Source: Amorphophallus konjac | Taxonomy: Eukaryota > Streptophyta > Magnoliopsida > Alismatales > Araceae | NCBI GenBank assembly: GCA_022559845.1 | Contig: CM040121.1 | Location: 511,294,566-511,358,565, forward strand | Length of the DNA stretch: 64,000 nt | Reading direction: 5' to 3' | Shown here: positions 9,782 to 20,203 of the stretch, one piece after another | Layout: each line of letters opens with the position of its first letter | Numbering within the stretch: position 1 is the stretch's first letter | Translations under genes and position numbers: made by a program | Notes under the pieces: generated by a model | What the model was told of the DNA's origin: nothing | Database searches by the model: none | What the model saw: only the letters and a program-made list of their open reading frames with translations

Positions 9782-9800
9782 TTGGCGATCACGGTGGGAC
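9782..9800 (+). other. PBS-like site of element B
   Basis: TTGGCGATCACGGTGGGAC follows the LTR end after 3 nt. It resembles the TTGGCGA...TGGGGA sites of TAT/Ogre-type gypsy elements. A related word (TGGCGATCAC) occurs on the minus strand near 57255-57262. The tRNA cannot be named from this. Confidence 0.5.
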
Positions 9801-11236
9801 TTCCTTTAGTTTTTCTTGGTTACCCCCTCCTTTGGCACCGACGTGTGCCCCTTCTTTTTTGCACCCATGGTGCATCTCCTCAAGTGCTCCACGAGCACTT
9901 TTTCTATTTATTCTTCCCAAGTGATAGTTGATTTATAGGTTTTTATTAAAATTCCACTTTTGTTATCCTTAAAAAAAATTAGCGTCCACCACAGTGGGCG
10001 CCCATTGAATGAGCGCCCGCTGTGGCTGACGCTCATTTCTCTGAGCATGCCATCCTGTTAAATGCCCAGAGTTTGTGAGTGTTCCCTCTTTCCATCGGTT
10101 ATTCTATATTTGTTTACCTCTAGCTGTTGGTGAGGGTTAAAAAAAAATAGCGTCTAGTGATGTGGGCGCCTATTGAATGAGCGCCCACTCTGACAAATGC
10201 ACATTCCCATCCCTGTGATGCTATCCTATTAAAAAAAATGCGTCTGGGGTTCCAAACGCGTTCTTATTTTTTTAAAAAAAAATCTTATGTCCAGGCCTCT
10301 AGATGCCCATTCTAAAAAAAATTAAAAAAAATCAGCGTCTATAGTGGTGGACGCCCATTCTTAAATGAGCGCCCACCGTAGCAGATGCTAATTCTCTATT
10401 TTTTCGCATTCTCTGTTGCATACCATATTCATATCCTATTGTGCATTTATTACATATCATGTTCATATCCAGTGGTTTCTCTGTTGCATTTGTGCCATAT
10501 CATTTTTATATCCTGTGTTTCCCTATTGCATTTGTTGTATATCACGTCCATTTTCTCTGTTGCATTCACTATTTCATCGTTACATATCACGTTCCTCCCC
10601 TCCTGTTACATTTTTTCTCTCCTACATATCATGCCCTACCTCCTGTTGTTCTCTATCATTGCATGTTATTTTGCAATTCACCATTTCCGTTAAAGCATCA
10701 TCAGATTCTGTTCACAGTTTCTCCTTTCCCATTGTTCTGTTGCATTCATCATATTGTACATGCATCATTCTGTGATTTTTATTTTTCTTTTGCATTAACA
10801 TTTGCATTAGCACTTGCATTGGCTTGGGATACCTCCTCTCCTTACACTTCTAGGAGACCATACCCCTCCCTTGGTTAAGGAAGGACCTTCCATTGAGCAC
10901 TCCGTGTCTTTGGATCGGGATCTCCTAAACCAAGGCCTCCGTAAGTCCCCGCACCCGTGGATTTCCTCATGGACGCCGGGCAGGTTGTACCCTTTGAAGT
11001 CCTTGGGTTTAGTTGGCCTAAACGTGGTGAGAATCAACCTAGTTGGCATTAGAGCAAAATATTATTGAAACTAGGTTCCTACCTTGAGTGAATCATATCA
11101 ACTTTGTTAAAATCATTTAATTCACCAAGGTTCGACTAAAAAAAATCAAGCACAAGCATCCACTTGCTTGACATTTTTGTAATTGTGCTTTGATTGCATT
11201 TTGGTTGATTTTTGCATAATATTTGGCTTGGATAAC
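9801..11236 (+). other. Leader of element B with hairpins and a conserved block
   Basis: Non-coding. Three related hairpin clusters lie at 9982-10037, 10148-10210 and 10334-10395. In the first, GCGTCCAC (9982-9989) pairs with GTGGGCGC (9994-10001) and AATGAGCG (10008-10015) with CGCTCATT (10030-10037). 10400-10800 is T-rich with ATATCA repeats and nothing recognisable. 10880-11000 is the block shared with 7240-7350 and 62670-62770; it contains CTCCGTAAGT, which could be a splice donor. Confidence 0.6.
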
Positions 11237-12472
11237 ATGTCTAATAATTTTAACAGTCATGAGGATGCACAACCTAGCACATCTTGCACTCCTCAATTTC
11301 GACATGTTCATCATGATTTTCACCACAATTCTTTCAAGAGACCGCGTTTTCATTCCTACGGTCTTGCCCGACCCAAGGGCAATTTCCAATCTCATGGTCC
11401 CTCGCCTCAATCGCGAGCCACTACTCCCTTGGGACCGTCTCCTCTCGACGACGAGAGGGTCTCCCAAATCCTGTATGTAATAGATCATCTCACCCCTCAA
11501 CAAATCCAAGCCCTTAAGGCCGTTGTTGAGGGTGCATCTAATTCTTCTCATCCTCCTCCCACTCCCGTTCGGGTGGCCCATCACCCGCCTCCCTCTCCTG
11601 TTCATATTCCCATTCGGGTGGCCCATCACCCTCCTCCTTCCACACACACCCCCATTCGGGTGGCCCATCACCCACCTCCTTCTACACAGACTCCTCTTCG
11701 GGTGGCCCATCACCCGCCTCCTTCCACACATACTCCTCTTCGGGTGGTCCATCACCCGCCTCCTTCTATTCCTCCTCTTTCACGGCCCCAAGACCCATCT
11801 ATTCCTTGCAACCCGGCTCGACTGGGTCCTTTTCTGGGTCAGCCCGTTACTCCCCCTCCACGGCCATCTTATGCGGCCCCTCCTCCAAGGCCTTGTCAAC
11901 CCTCTGCTTCTCCCGTTATGCCCCTCCAACAGGTTCTCGTTGATAAAGTCGCTTCGTTGGAGGAACAACTTAAGAGGGTCACGAGCCCACGGCTCGCTCC
12001 TCCTCCTCCTTCTCCAAGGAATCCTCTTCACGCCTTCCTCAACAATATTACGAAGATGGAGAAAGAATGGAAGGATAGGAGAGATGATTATGGCATCAAC
12101 AACGCAAGTGAGCAAGAGCCGGCAAATCTCAACAATCGAGTGGACGCCGTACGCCCTCCACCTATTCATCCCATTCATCAATATGGCCCTCCTCCTCCGC
12201 CTCTGCATATGCAACACCATTACATCTCACCACCCATTCATATGCCTCCACCACGGCGTCCACTTGAGCCTGACAATGAAGAGCCGGCGTGTGAACAATT
12301 GAAGACGGCACGTGATGATGAAGTTCCGAAGGCACCCCTCCCGAGTTTCCTTCATTTTCCTCTCCCTCCACCACCACCCGAAGAATTTCCTGCTCAGGAC
12401 GATGCCACCGTCCCTGATCCAACCCCCATTTTTGAGACTTATTGGTCTTACGACGATGGGTCGATACTCTAA
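11237..12472 (+). CDS. Proline-rich ORF of element B, part 1 (gag position)
   Basis: 411-aa frame from the ATG at 11237, chosen over an upstream in-frame GTG at 11183. I do not recognise the family. The N-terminus is His/Asn-rich. Residues about 70-100 (DDERVSQILYVIDHLTPQQI) look like a short helix. Then a 13-18-aa repeat with core RVAHHPPPS occurs five times (11560-11770), followed by a Pro/His/Ala-rich stretch, a possible coiled coil (LVDKVASLEEQLKRVTSPR) and an acidic end. No zinc knuckle, protease or RT. Its position, first after the leader, suggests a gag-like role, but that is inference. Two stop codons in tandem (TAATAA) end it, and the same frame then stays open to 13306. Confidence 0.55.
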   Translation: MSNNFNSHEDAQPSTSCTPQFRHVHHDFHHNSFKRPRFHSYGLARPKGNFQSHGPSPQSRATTPLGPSPLDDERVSQILYVIDHLTPQQIQALKAVVEGASNSSHPPPTPVRVAHHPPPSPVHIPIRVAHHPPPSTHTPIRVAHHPPPSTQTPLRVAHHPPPSTHTPLRVVHHPPPSIPPLSRPQDPSIPCNPARLGPFLGQPVTPPPRPSYAAPPPRPCQPSASPVMPLQQVLVDKVASLEEQLKRVTSPRLAPPPPSPRNPLHAFLNNITKMEKEWKDRRDDYGINNASEQEPANLNNRVDAVRPPPIHPIHQYGPPPPPLHMQHHYISPPIHMPPPRRPLEPDNEEPACEQLKTARDDEVPKAPLPSFLHFPLPPPPPEEFPAQDDATVPDPTPIFETYWSYDDGSIL

Positions 12473-12478
12473 TAACCT

Positions 12479-13306
12479 ACGCCGGTGCATCATAAGTCTT
12501 CTCCTACCCCTAACAACTCTCACCCCATCCGGCGTTTCCAACGCGTCAAACCCTTCACTATTACACCCCCAACTCCTACATCATCAACCTCCACAACACC
12601 GGCCTCCGTCGAACCTTTTACTAAAACTCCACCCATTATACCATTAACCTCTATTCCACCGGCCTCAACTGAGCCCACAACTAAACCCTCTCCAGCTAAC
12701 CCTCTTTTGCCGCCATCTCGGTCCTCAATTACCCTTTTGACTCCAAAACCAACTTTGCCCATTCCTCCACTTAAACCTTTACTCAAACCAGTGGCTAATC
12801 TTGAGCAGGATTCACCCCTTTTTGCACTCAAGCCAACCCCGTCCGCTTCCGAGCAAAAGGAGAGGCTCGACGTGTTTCCGCCAACACTTTCCATTACGCC
12901 TCCACCATCCATGGAGCCTTCCGCCTCCGCTTCACCTCCTTTTACCACTCGGAGTGAGTGTGTTCCTGCAAGTACTTGTGCCGAAGATGATCAAGAGTCG
13001 GGCAAGAAGGATTTGGCCGCGGCTATGTTGTTCAAGATGCAAGACTTTATTTTCCGGATGCCAATATGTGTTTTTGTGCCAAGCATGGTTGAAGAGGCCA
13101 AGTCCTCGCCGCTACTCACCAGAAGAATAAGTCAAGTGTTGATGCCGTATGAGTCCATGCCCAAGGACCGGGCTGGGCACCCCTTGTGTCAATTCTCCAA
13201 TCTCGAACCCATTTTTCCATACAAGGGGCAAATGCCCATTTTGTTCAACACTCCTTATACGACGCAATCCCTGGGTGACACGATGCTTCCCATCCCAACT
13301 TTCTAA
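12479..13306 (+). CDS. Proline-rich ORF of element B, part 2 (same frame after TAATAA)
   Basis: About 275 codons in the same frame as the preceding ORF, with no ATG near its beginning. It would need read-through of the tandem stops or be a broken second half. The first 160 residues are Thr/Pro/Ser-rich. The last 110 (from about 12990) look more like a folded domain, with a hydrophobic stretch LAAAMLFKMQDFIFRMPICV and a C-terminus rich in Pro and aromatics. I recognise no family. C-rich sequence has few stops, so length alone is weak evidence of coding. Confidence 0.4.
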   Translation, partial: TPVHHKSSPTPNNSHPIRRFQRVKPFTITPPTPTSSTSTTPASVEPFTKTPPIIPLTSIPPASTEPTTKPSPANPLLPPSRSSITLLTPKPTLPIPPLKPLLKPVANLEQDSPLFALKPTPSASEQKERLDVFPPTLSITPPPSMEPSASASPPFTTRSECVPASTCAEDDQESGKKDLAAAMLFKMQDFIFRMPICVFVPSMVEEAKSSPLLTRRISQVLMPYESMPKDRAGHPLCQFSNLEPIFPYKGQMPILFNTPYTTQSLGDTMLPIPTF

Positions 13307-13709
13307 CTCCCTCACATTATTGCTCTTTGCCCTCCAAGGGAGTTGTCATTTATTGTTGAAGCTTCGTCATCGGCTCTGATTTTATGCGTTAGGCCGATTG
13401 GTGGCACACTTTCACCGCCATGGAGGGGCGGCTATTCTTTTGCTAGGGGGCCTTCCGCTACCCTATCCATCTCCTATTCAGCTTCTGATTGGGCCACTCC
13501 ATGAGTGAAGAGGAGGATCTCATCCTCTCATTCCATGCATTTTTTGCACTCATCGCATCCATTGCATTACATTCGCATGCATTTGCATGCATTTTCATTC
13601 CTTCTTTCCCGGGTTTTCAAACCCGTATCTTCCCCGCCTTCCGGAAGCTCCGGATCCTCCGCATTCCCCATCTCATTCATTTCTATCCTCAGTATCTACG
13701 GGTCCCCTT

Positions 13710-14310
13710 ACACTCTCTGGGCATCGCGCCCCCTCCAATCTTCTCTCAAGGCATCATGCCCCTTCCCACCTCTTATATCCAGATCCTTCGGATTTTTCTC
13801 TGCTTGACGAGCAGCGCGCCCCCTCCAGACTTCTCTTAGGGCATCACGCTGACTCCCAACTCTTGCATCCGAACCCTCCGGATCTTTTTCTCTTCCTCTC
13901 GGGGCATCGCGTCCCTTCTGATTCTACTCCTCCGGAACCTCCGGACTCCCTCCCAGGGCATCGCGTCCCTGTTCATTCTATTCCTCTGGAACCTCCGGAT
14001 CTCCCTCTTTGGGCATCATGCCCCTCCACACCTCCACATCCGGATACTCCGGATCTTTCTCTCCTTGTAGGGCGATGCACCCCTTCTAATTTCATTCCTC
14101 CAGAACCTCCGGACTCTTCTTTCTACTACACTATCCTTTTCAGGCATCGTGCCCATTCTTTCCCACCTTTCTTCGGATTTATCCTTCTACTTCTCCAGGA
14201 CGTCGTGTCCTTTATTCTCTTCTTCCTTTTAACTTATCTCTTTCCATCCCTTTTCCCAGGGCATCGTGTCCCTCGGTATTTTCTCCCTCCGGAACCTCCG
14301 AATTTTTCTC
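13710..14310 (+). repeat. C/T-rich minisatellite in element B, about 55-bp units
   Basis: About eleven diverged units. Each has a GGGCATCGYGYCCC word, a C/T spacer, and often TCCGGAACCTCCGGA. Both words are small inverted repeats, for example GGGCA/TGCCC at 14012-14024 and AGGAC/GTCCT near 14199-14213. A frame is open across it (13587-14483) on the plus strand, but its protein is only the repeat read through. Confidence 0.65.
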
Positions 14311-15157
14311 TCTACCACGATTCTCCTCCCTTGCCTCCGGATTCTCCCCTTTCCATCTACCAATTTTTTCCCTTAATCCCTTCTGATCCCGGGTCTGACC
14401 TGACTTCTTCCGCATCCATTGCTCTGAGCATCTGCCCGTTCTTCCACTGCTTCCGAGACTTCAGTCCTCACTCCTCCTCTTGATTCTCCTTTCCTTATGT
14501 ACATTGTTCCTTGTGATCAGGGTCTCTGCACCTTAGTGAGGGAGTTTTAGCCCTCGCCTCTTTTCCTTTTATCCTTATTCATCTGGGTCTGGTCTTGGTA
14601 CCACTCCTTCTTGTTAAGCCACTTCAAACCTTGGATTCCAATCCTTTTATCTGCCACTTGAGAAAAAATCCCATGATGATCAAGATCGCCTCTGGCAGCT
14701 GCTGTTTCATAAGGTTGCAAGGTAACATTTTTTCATAAGATTTGCATTCTTGATTTCATCATTTCTTCACGCACAGTTTTTAAAATGAAGTGCTTCTTAA
14801 CTTGATTAAGAGTGGTATGTTATGACTTTATATTAAGTTTTTGTTTAATTAATTCAATGTCAGAAAAGAGTCTTTAGGCTTACTTTTACAGCACCTCTGG
14901 TTATTAAGAACCCCGCGCTGGGAGTTCGACATTCCCTCCCCGCTTGTTAAGGGTAACCCTTAGCTGGGCACTCCACACACTTCACGACGTCCTTGGCTGT
15001 CTCTTTTGGTTAAACATCGTTGCTGCTTTAGCCATGCCATGGGTGTGCACAAAAGTCGTCTCTTTTCTTCACTCGGCCAAATGCAGGGGCAAGAGGTTGA
15101 CGGATAAGATGACCAACCTAGGTAATCCTCAATACGAGAGGAGTCTCAAATAGGGGC
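14311..15157 (+). other. Element B interior, nothing recognised
   Basis: Non-coding C/T-rich then AT-rich DNA. No domain, RNA gene or array seen. It ends at the TSD of the nested TAT element (GGGGC, 15153-15157). Confidence 0.5.
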
Positions 15158-15912
15158 TGGAGAGGGGGATTTTTGTAGCCCATCTAAGAGGGGCCGAACC
15201 AGGTCCAGCAAGACCAAACGAGGTCCAGCTCATCTAAGTGACCGCCCCGTAGGGCCCACTTAGCATAAAAGCCCAATAAGTTCACTCGGGATCAAGCACT
15301 TCCTCGGCGGCCATTAGGCTCGGAAGGCCCGAGCGTCGGTCCGATCGGAGGAAGACCCACGCCCGACTCATCCCCCTCACCAGGATAAGGGCTGGCGCCC
15401 CGCGTCCACTCCGACCGAGCCTCACCCGAGCTATGCCCCTCGCCCGGACAGGGCTGGCACTCTTCATGCTTGGGTCGACCGATGATTGCTTATCCACGTT
15501 GTCGTTGAGAGCCCTTTATGAGCAGGAGTTTACAAGACTATAAAGATCCCACGATGAGGACGTAAAGAGCCCACGACGAGGATGTAACTCCTGCCTGAAA
15601 CTCCTCAGCTTACGGGACTCATGAGGCCGGCACACTATTTAAGCCTGGGACTCCCTCCAACGAAAGGTAAGGCCAACACATGCCTAAAACTCCCTGAGCA
15701 GGAACCACTTCACCACCTTGGTTGAGAGGGAACTCGTGTATCTCCTTCCTCCTCCCTTCATAGCTTCCACCACTGCTCTACTGACTTAGGCATCGGAGGG
15801 TTTTTCCCAGGGAACCATCCCTGGGCCCCGTGATCAGTTTCCCTTCCTTGCAGTTCACTGTTCGGTGATCATCTTCTCCAGCTCAGGACCAGCGCGAGAT
15901 CGCCCCTCTTCA
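15158..15912 (+). repeat. 5' LTR of the TAT element
   Basis: 755 bp, TGGAGAGGGGGA...CGCCCCTCTTCA. The start is placed at TGGAGAGG rather than the later TGTAGCCC because both LTRs share it and only this start gives a matching TSD. A short near-tandem repeat (CCCACGAYGAGGAYGTAA) occurs twice near 15548-15588. Confidence 0.9.
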
Positions 15913-15913
15913 T

Positions 15914-15931
15914 ATAGCACCATCTGTGGGA
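15914..15931 (+). other. PBS-like site of the TAT element
   Basis: ATAGCACCATCTGTGGGA follows the LTR end at once. It resembles the TGGCGCCGTCTGTGGGA sites of plant gypsy elements with several changes, so it is decayed or variant. Confidence 0.5.
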
Positions 15932-15981
15932 AATGATCAAAGAGTTCAGGGAGGAGGTCCGCCGAATTTGAGGGAAAGGCC

Positions 15982-17541
15982 ATGGTAGCAGTGGGGGAAG
16001 GCCCCTCTCAGGCCACACAGAACCCCCCCTCCATCGCCAATACCCCAGCCGACGATCCGCCTCCGCCTGCGGGAGTGGAGCTACCATCCAACGGGGGCGC
16101 TGACTCTTTCCAAGCCCTCAACGTAAAACTGGACATCCTCATGGAACTCATGAGGACCCAGGCGGCCAGGGAAGGAAGGTCACGTGCCCCTCCGGAGAGC
16201 CCCCCCCCCCCCACCCGCCCCCGCGAGAACGCATCCCAACACACTATCGGAGGCCGCTTCACCCTCTGAGGACGGCGGCTCATTCGCAACAGATCAGGAG
16301 GACCTTCACAAGCCCCTCCTCCGGAGCAAGAGGCCTCCTCCACGCCGAAAAGGGGAAAATCTGGGGCACACCGTCCGCACCCAGAGACCGAAGTCCCTGG
16401 GGAACGCCAGGACAGCCCCCCCAGCCCCACGGCGCAGCGACAGCCAGAGCTATCTCTCCGACTACAAGAGTTCGAGAGGCACTTTGCAGAGCAGGAGCGC
16501 ACCTTACGTGCCCTGTAGAAGACCTCCCCGGTGGAGGACAAGGAGAAATCCCCGTTCTCCGATTACATCTTGAAGGCGGAGATTTCTCCCAGAATCCCCT
16601 TCCCGACCTTCAAGCCTTACGACGGCCAGAGCAACCCGGCCGACCACTTTGACAGCTTCGACGCCCTGATGACCCTTCACGGAGCGTCCGACGCCATCAA
16701 GTGCCGAGCCTTCGTGACCACTCTGGTCCAAGGCGCCCAAGCATGGTTCCGGGCCCTCGCCCCCGGATCCACCCGGGACTTCAAGCAATTCGGGCGAGTA
16801 TTTAAGGAGAGTTTTGCCGGCAGCGTCCCCCCAAGGTCGGTAGCGGGGCTATTGGCTCTCAAACAGGAACAGGGAGAAAGACTCCGGGCTTATATCAACC
16901 GATTCAAGTTGGAAGCCCTGAGAATTCCCCACCTGGATGTTGCCTAGGCCATAACCGCGCTGACCGGGGGCACCCGTGACGAGAACCTCCGCCGTGAACT
17001 TGTCCTCCATCCTCCCTTGACCCTTGCCGAGCTAGTGACTCTAGCTTTGCGCCATGCCGAGTGCGAAGAAGTACTCAGCGCATGCCGAGGTGCAATCGGC
17101 TTGGGTCGGGAGGGGGACAAGAAGCGAGCACCCGAGCCAAGCTCGTGCCAAGGAAAAAGGCGGAACCGAGACGGGGACCACAAAGAATCATCTCGGAAGT
17201 ACGAGCGGTACACTCCTTTAACCGTTCCAGTGTACGAGATCTATGAAGACATCAAAGGCTCGGGCCTCCTCCGCCAACCCAAGCCAATGAAGTCAAAGAG
17301 CCGCAATCGCAGCAAGCACTGCCTGTTCCAGGATTGCCACAAGCTCCAGGATGAGATCGAGCGCCTCGTCCGCCAGGGACACCTATCCCGGTTCGTGGTC
17401 GGGCATAAGGAACACCGAGGCGCCCCAGAGAAGATCGACAACGCCACTCGTAGGGTCTACATCAACGTCATTGCTGGAGGAGCTGCATCAGGAGGAGACA
17501 GTAGCCGAGGAAGGAAGTGTCATGCTGAGCGGCCGAGCTGA
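15982..17541 (+). pseudogene. gag: Gag of the TAT element, broken by stops
   Basis: One frame of 520 codons from the ATG at 15982 with three in-frame stops (about 16267, 16516 and 16945). The N-terminus is Pro/Ala-rich with a short helix (ALNVKLDILMELMRTQ). A charged region follows. The capsid-like retrotransposon gag domain lies at about 16590-17060 (IPFPTFKPYDGQSNPADHF, later RAYINRFKLEAL). The C-terminal part is basic and has a partial Cys/His pattern (HCLFQDCHKLQDEIERLV) where relatives have a knuckle. A 13-C run at 16200-16212 does not change the frame. A frameshift after 17541 separates it from protease. Confidence 0.85.
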
Positions 17542-17580
17542 GCCATCGAGCCTCCCAAGGCCCCGCCAAGTGAGCCCAGG

Positions 17581-18489
17581 TCATAGTCTTCTCCGATCAA
17601 GACCTGGAAGGGCTGACCACCCCATATGACGACGCCCTAGTTATATCAGCTACGATAAACCATTGTAACGTAGATAGAATTCTAGTTAACAATGGGAGTG
17701 CCCCTGATGTATTATCTTATGAGTGCTTTCTTAAGATGGGGGAGAATCCGTCTAAACTCCGCCTGATCCGAACCCCCCTTTGCGGGTTCAATGGCCAGGC
17801 CACTTATCTCAAGGGAGCACTGAGCCTACCGGTTACTCTCGGCACCCCACCCAAAACTGTTACGGTTATGGTAGACTTCATCATGATCAAAGGTATGATG
17901 GCATACAATGTAATCTTCGGCCGGGGAATCCTTAGTCGAACGAAAGCGGTGCCCTCTACCTATCACCAAAAAATGAAGTTCCCCACCAAACATGGGGTGG
18001 GGGAAGTCCGGGGCAACCAGGCGTTGGCCAGAAAGTGCTATAATATCTCGGTCGAAGCCACAAGGCCGGACGGGAAGAACAAGGGCCCCCGGGAAGTCGA
18101 GGAAAAACCCGCAACATTCGAGCCTGGAGGCGAGTTGCTAACAGTTTTCCTAAATGATGACCCGACCCTAGGAGTAAAGATTGGACCCGACCTACCATCT
18201 GAGGTTCAGCAGCAATACAAAGAATTTCTTTCCGGGTACATCTGAGTCTTTGCATGGTCTGATGATCAACTCCCCGGGATACTGGGAGAGACAGTAATGC
18301 ATAAGCTCAACCTCAACCCGACTGTGAAGCCCGTGCAACAATGCAGAAGGAAGCACGCGCCAGAGAAGTAGACGATCATCAAGGAGCATGTCACCAAGGG
18401 GAAAAAGACTGGTCTTTTTAGATCGGTCCTGTACCCGACGTGGCTGGCCAACGTCGTCCTGGTTCCAAAAGCTTCGGGAAAGTGGCGAA
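17581..18489 (+). pseudogene. pol: Aspartic protease region and linker, TAT element
   Basis: The frame resumes near 17581 (VIVFSDQDLEGL) and runs to stops at 18245 and about 18371. The protease active-site region reads VDRILVNNGSAPDVL near 17667-17712. The catalytic Asp of the usual (D)xGS is Asn here, so the enzyme would be inactive even without the stops. The following flap and LGTPPKTVTVMVDFIM region fits retropepsin. The linker to RT holds VVLVPKASGKWR, the start of the RT fingers. Confidence 0.75.
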
Positions 18490-19724
18490 TGTGCGTGGAC
18501 TTTACCGACTTGAACAAAGCTACACCAAAAGATTGCTATCCATTGCCGAGCATCGACCAACTGGTTGACTCAACCTTGGGCAACAAGATACTCAGCTTCC
18601 TGGATGCCTACTCGGGTTACCACCAGATCAGGATGGATCCAGAAGACATAGAGAAGACCGCCTTCATCACGGACTTCGGCGTACACTGCTACACCCGGAT
18701 GCCTTTCGGGTTGAAGAACACTGGAGCCACGTACCAGAGACTGGTCAACCATATGTTCAAGGGACAGCTCGGCCAGAACGTCGAGGCCTACATTGACGAC
18801 ATGCTCATCAAGACCCCCAAGGCTGAAGACCACTTCGCCGACCAAGCTGAAACCTTCGACACACTCCTGAGGTACAATATGAAGCTCAACCCCGCCAAGT
18901 GTGCCTTCGGAGTAAGGTCCGAGAAATTCCTGGGCTTCTTGGTGACCCAGCATGGGATCGAGGCCAACCCCGACAAGGTCCAGGCCATCCTGGACATGCG
19001 GCCGCCCACCTGCACCAAGGACGTTCAACGCCTTACCGGGCGCATTGTTGCGCTCAGTCGATTCCTGTCCCATGCGGCCGAACGATGCTTACCCTTCTTC
19101 AAACTGTTGAGGGGGCCCAAAACGGCATCTGCTATGTTCGCATGGGATGAGGAATGCCAAAAGGCATTTGCTGAGCTTAAGGAGTTCCTGGCTTCGCCTC
19201 CGGTGCTGTCCAAGCCCGTTCCAGGTGAAGCCTTACATCTCTGCATTTTGGCGACTCCATCCACAGTTAGCTCGGTCCTGGTTAGAAATGACTCGGGAGT
19301 CGAGAGACCGGTCTACTATACCAGCAAGGTGCTCAACGAGGCTGAAAGAAGGTACCCTGCAACCGAGAAACTCGTGCTAGCATTGGTTACCTCGGCCAAG
19401 CGCCTTTGACCCTACTTCCAAGGGCACTCCATCATCATGCTGACCGGCGAACCACTGAAGAGGATCCTCACTCACCCTGAAGCCTCGGGACGCCTCATCA
19501 AGTGGGCCATTATGCTCAGGGCCTATGATATATCGTACCAGCCTCGCTCGGCCATCAAAGGACAGGCGCTCGCCGACTTCATCGCCGAGAGCACCATCCC
19601 GATCGAAGAAAAATCTCCGTCCGCACCCGGGCCAACCTGGGAATTATTCATCGACGGACCCTCCAACTCGACCAGGAGCGGCATCGGGATCCTTCTGAAG
19701 TCCCCCGAAGGAGAAGAGCTGTAA
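18489..19724 (+). pseudogene. pol: Reverse transcriptase and RNase H, TAT element
   Basis: RT motifs in order: MCVDFTDLNKATPKD, LDAYSGYHQI, MPFGLKNTGATYQR, the catalytic AYIDDMLIKT near 18787-18816, and FLGFLVTQHGIEANP. RNase H follows, with the connection PVLSKPVPGEALHLCI and YYTSKVLNEAERRY. A stop at about 19407 interrupts HFQGHSI-type sequence. The second RNase H begins with LFIDGPSNSTRSGIGI at about 19645. The frame ends at a stop near 19722. The product would copy element RNA into DNA in virus-like particles. Confidence 0.88.
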
Positions 19725-20203
19725 TGCGCCTTGAAGTTCAACTTCCAGGCATCCAACAACGCCTCCGAGTACGAAGCCCTTATCTCGGGAGCCCGCATGG
19801 CCCGGTGATTGGGGCCGAGCGAGTCAAAATTCACACTGACTCCCAACTGGTCGCTAGCCAGATCAACGACAATTATGAAGCTTGGGAAGAACCGATGGTC
19901 AAATACCTCCAGCTGGTCAAGACCGTGGCACAACAGTTCGAGAGTTTTGAGGTAGTCCGAATAGCTCGGGAGGAAAACTCCCAGGCGGACGCCCTCTCTC
20001 GACTGGCCTCCTCTCTTGACCCAGAGGGTACTCGATCGGTCCTCCTCGAAGAGCTAGAGCGATCGAGCATTGATTCGGAGCTCATGGCTATTGACTCGGC
20101 CCCCCCAAGCGACTGGCGTACCTCCTATCTGTCGTGGCTCCAAGACTCCCAGGAGCCTCCCGACCCTCGGGAAGCCCGGAGGTTGAAGTACCAAGCTCGG
20201 TGA
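19725..20203 (+). pseudogene. pol: Second (archaeal-type) RNase H, C-terminal part
   Basis: Continues the second RNase H after a stop and a frameshift near 19805: ASNNASEYEALISGA in one frame, then VKIHTDSQLVASQI and EENSQADALSRLASSLD in the next. The D..E..D..D pattern (IDG, SEYEA, HTDSQ, QADAL) fits the extra RNase H of TAT elements. Confidence 0.8.

Noticed and set aside
11117..12541. Antisense ORFs opposite the proline-rich ORF of B
   Set aside because: They are shadows of C-rich repeats with Arg/Gly-rich translations and no domain.
13587..14483. 298-aa ORF rich in Pro, Ser and His
   Set aside because: It is a read-through of the C/T-rich minisatellite; C-rich DNA has few stops and no domain is seen.
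15137..15175. PPT-like purine tract before the 5' LTR of the TAT element, suggesting tandem elements
   Set aside because: Placing the LTR start at TGGAGAGG puts the tract inside both LTRs and gives a perfect 5-bp TSD, so a single insertion explains it.
16200..16212. 13-C run in TAT gag taken as a frameshift site
   Set aside because: The frame before 16184 and the frame of the capsid domain at 16531 are the same, so no shift is needed; only in-frame stops break gag.
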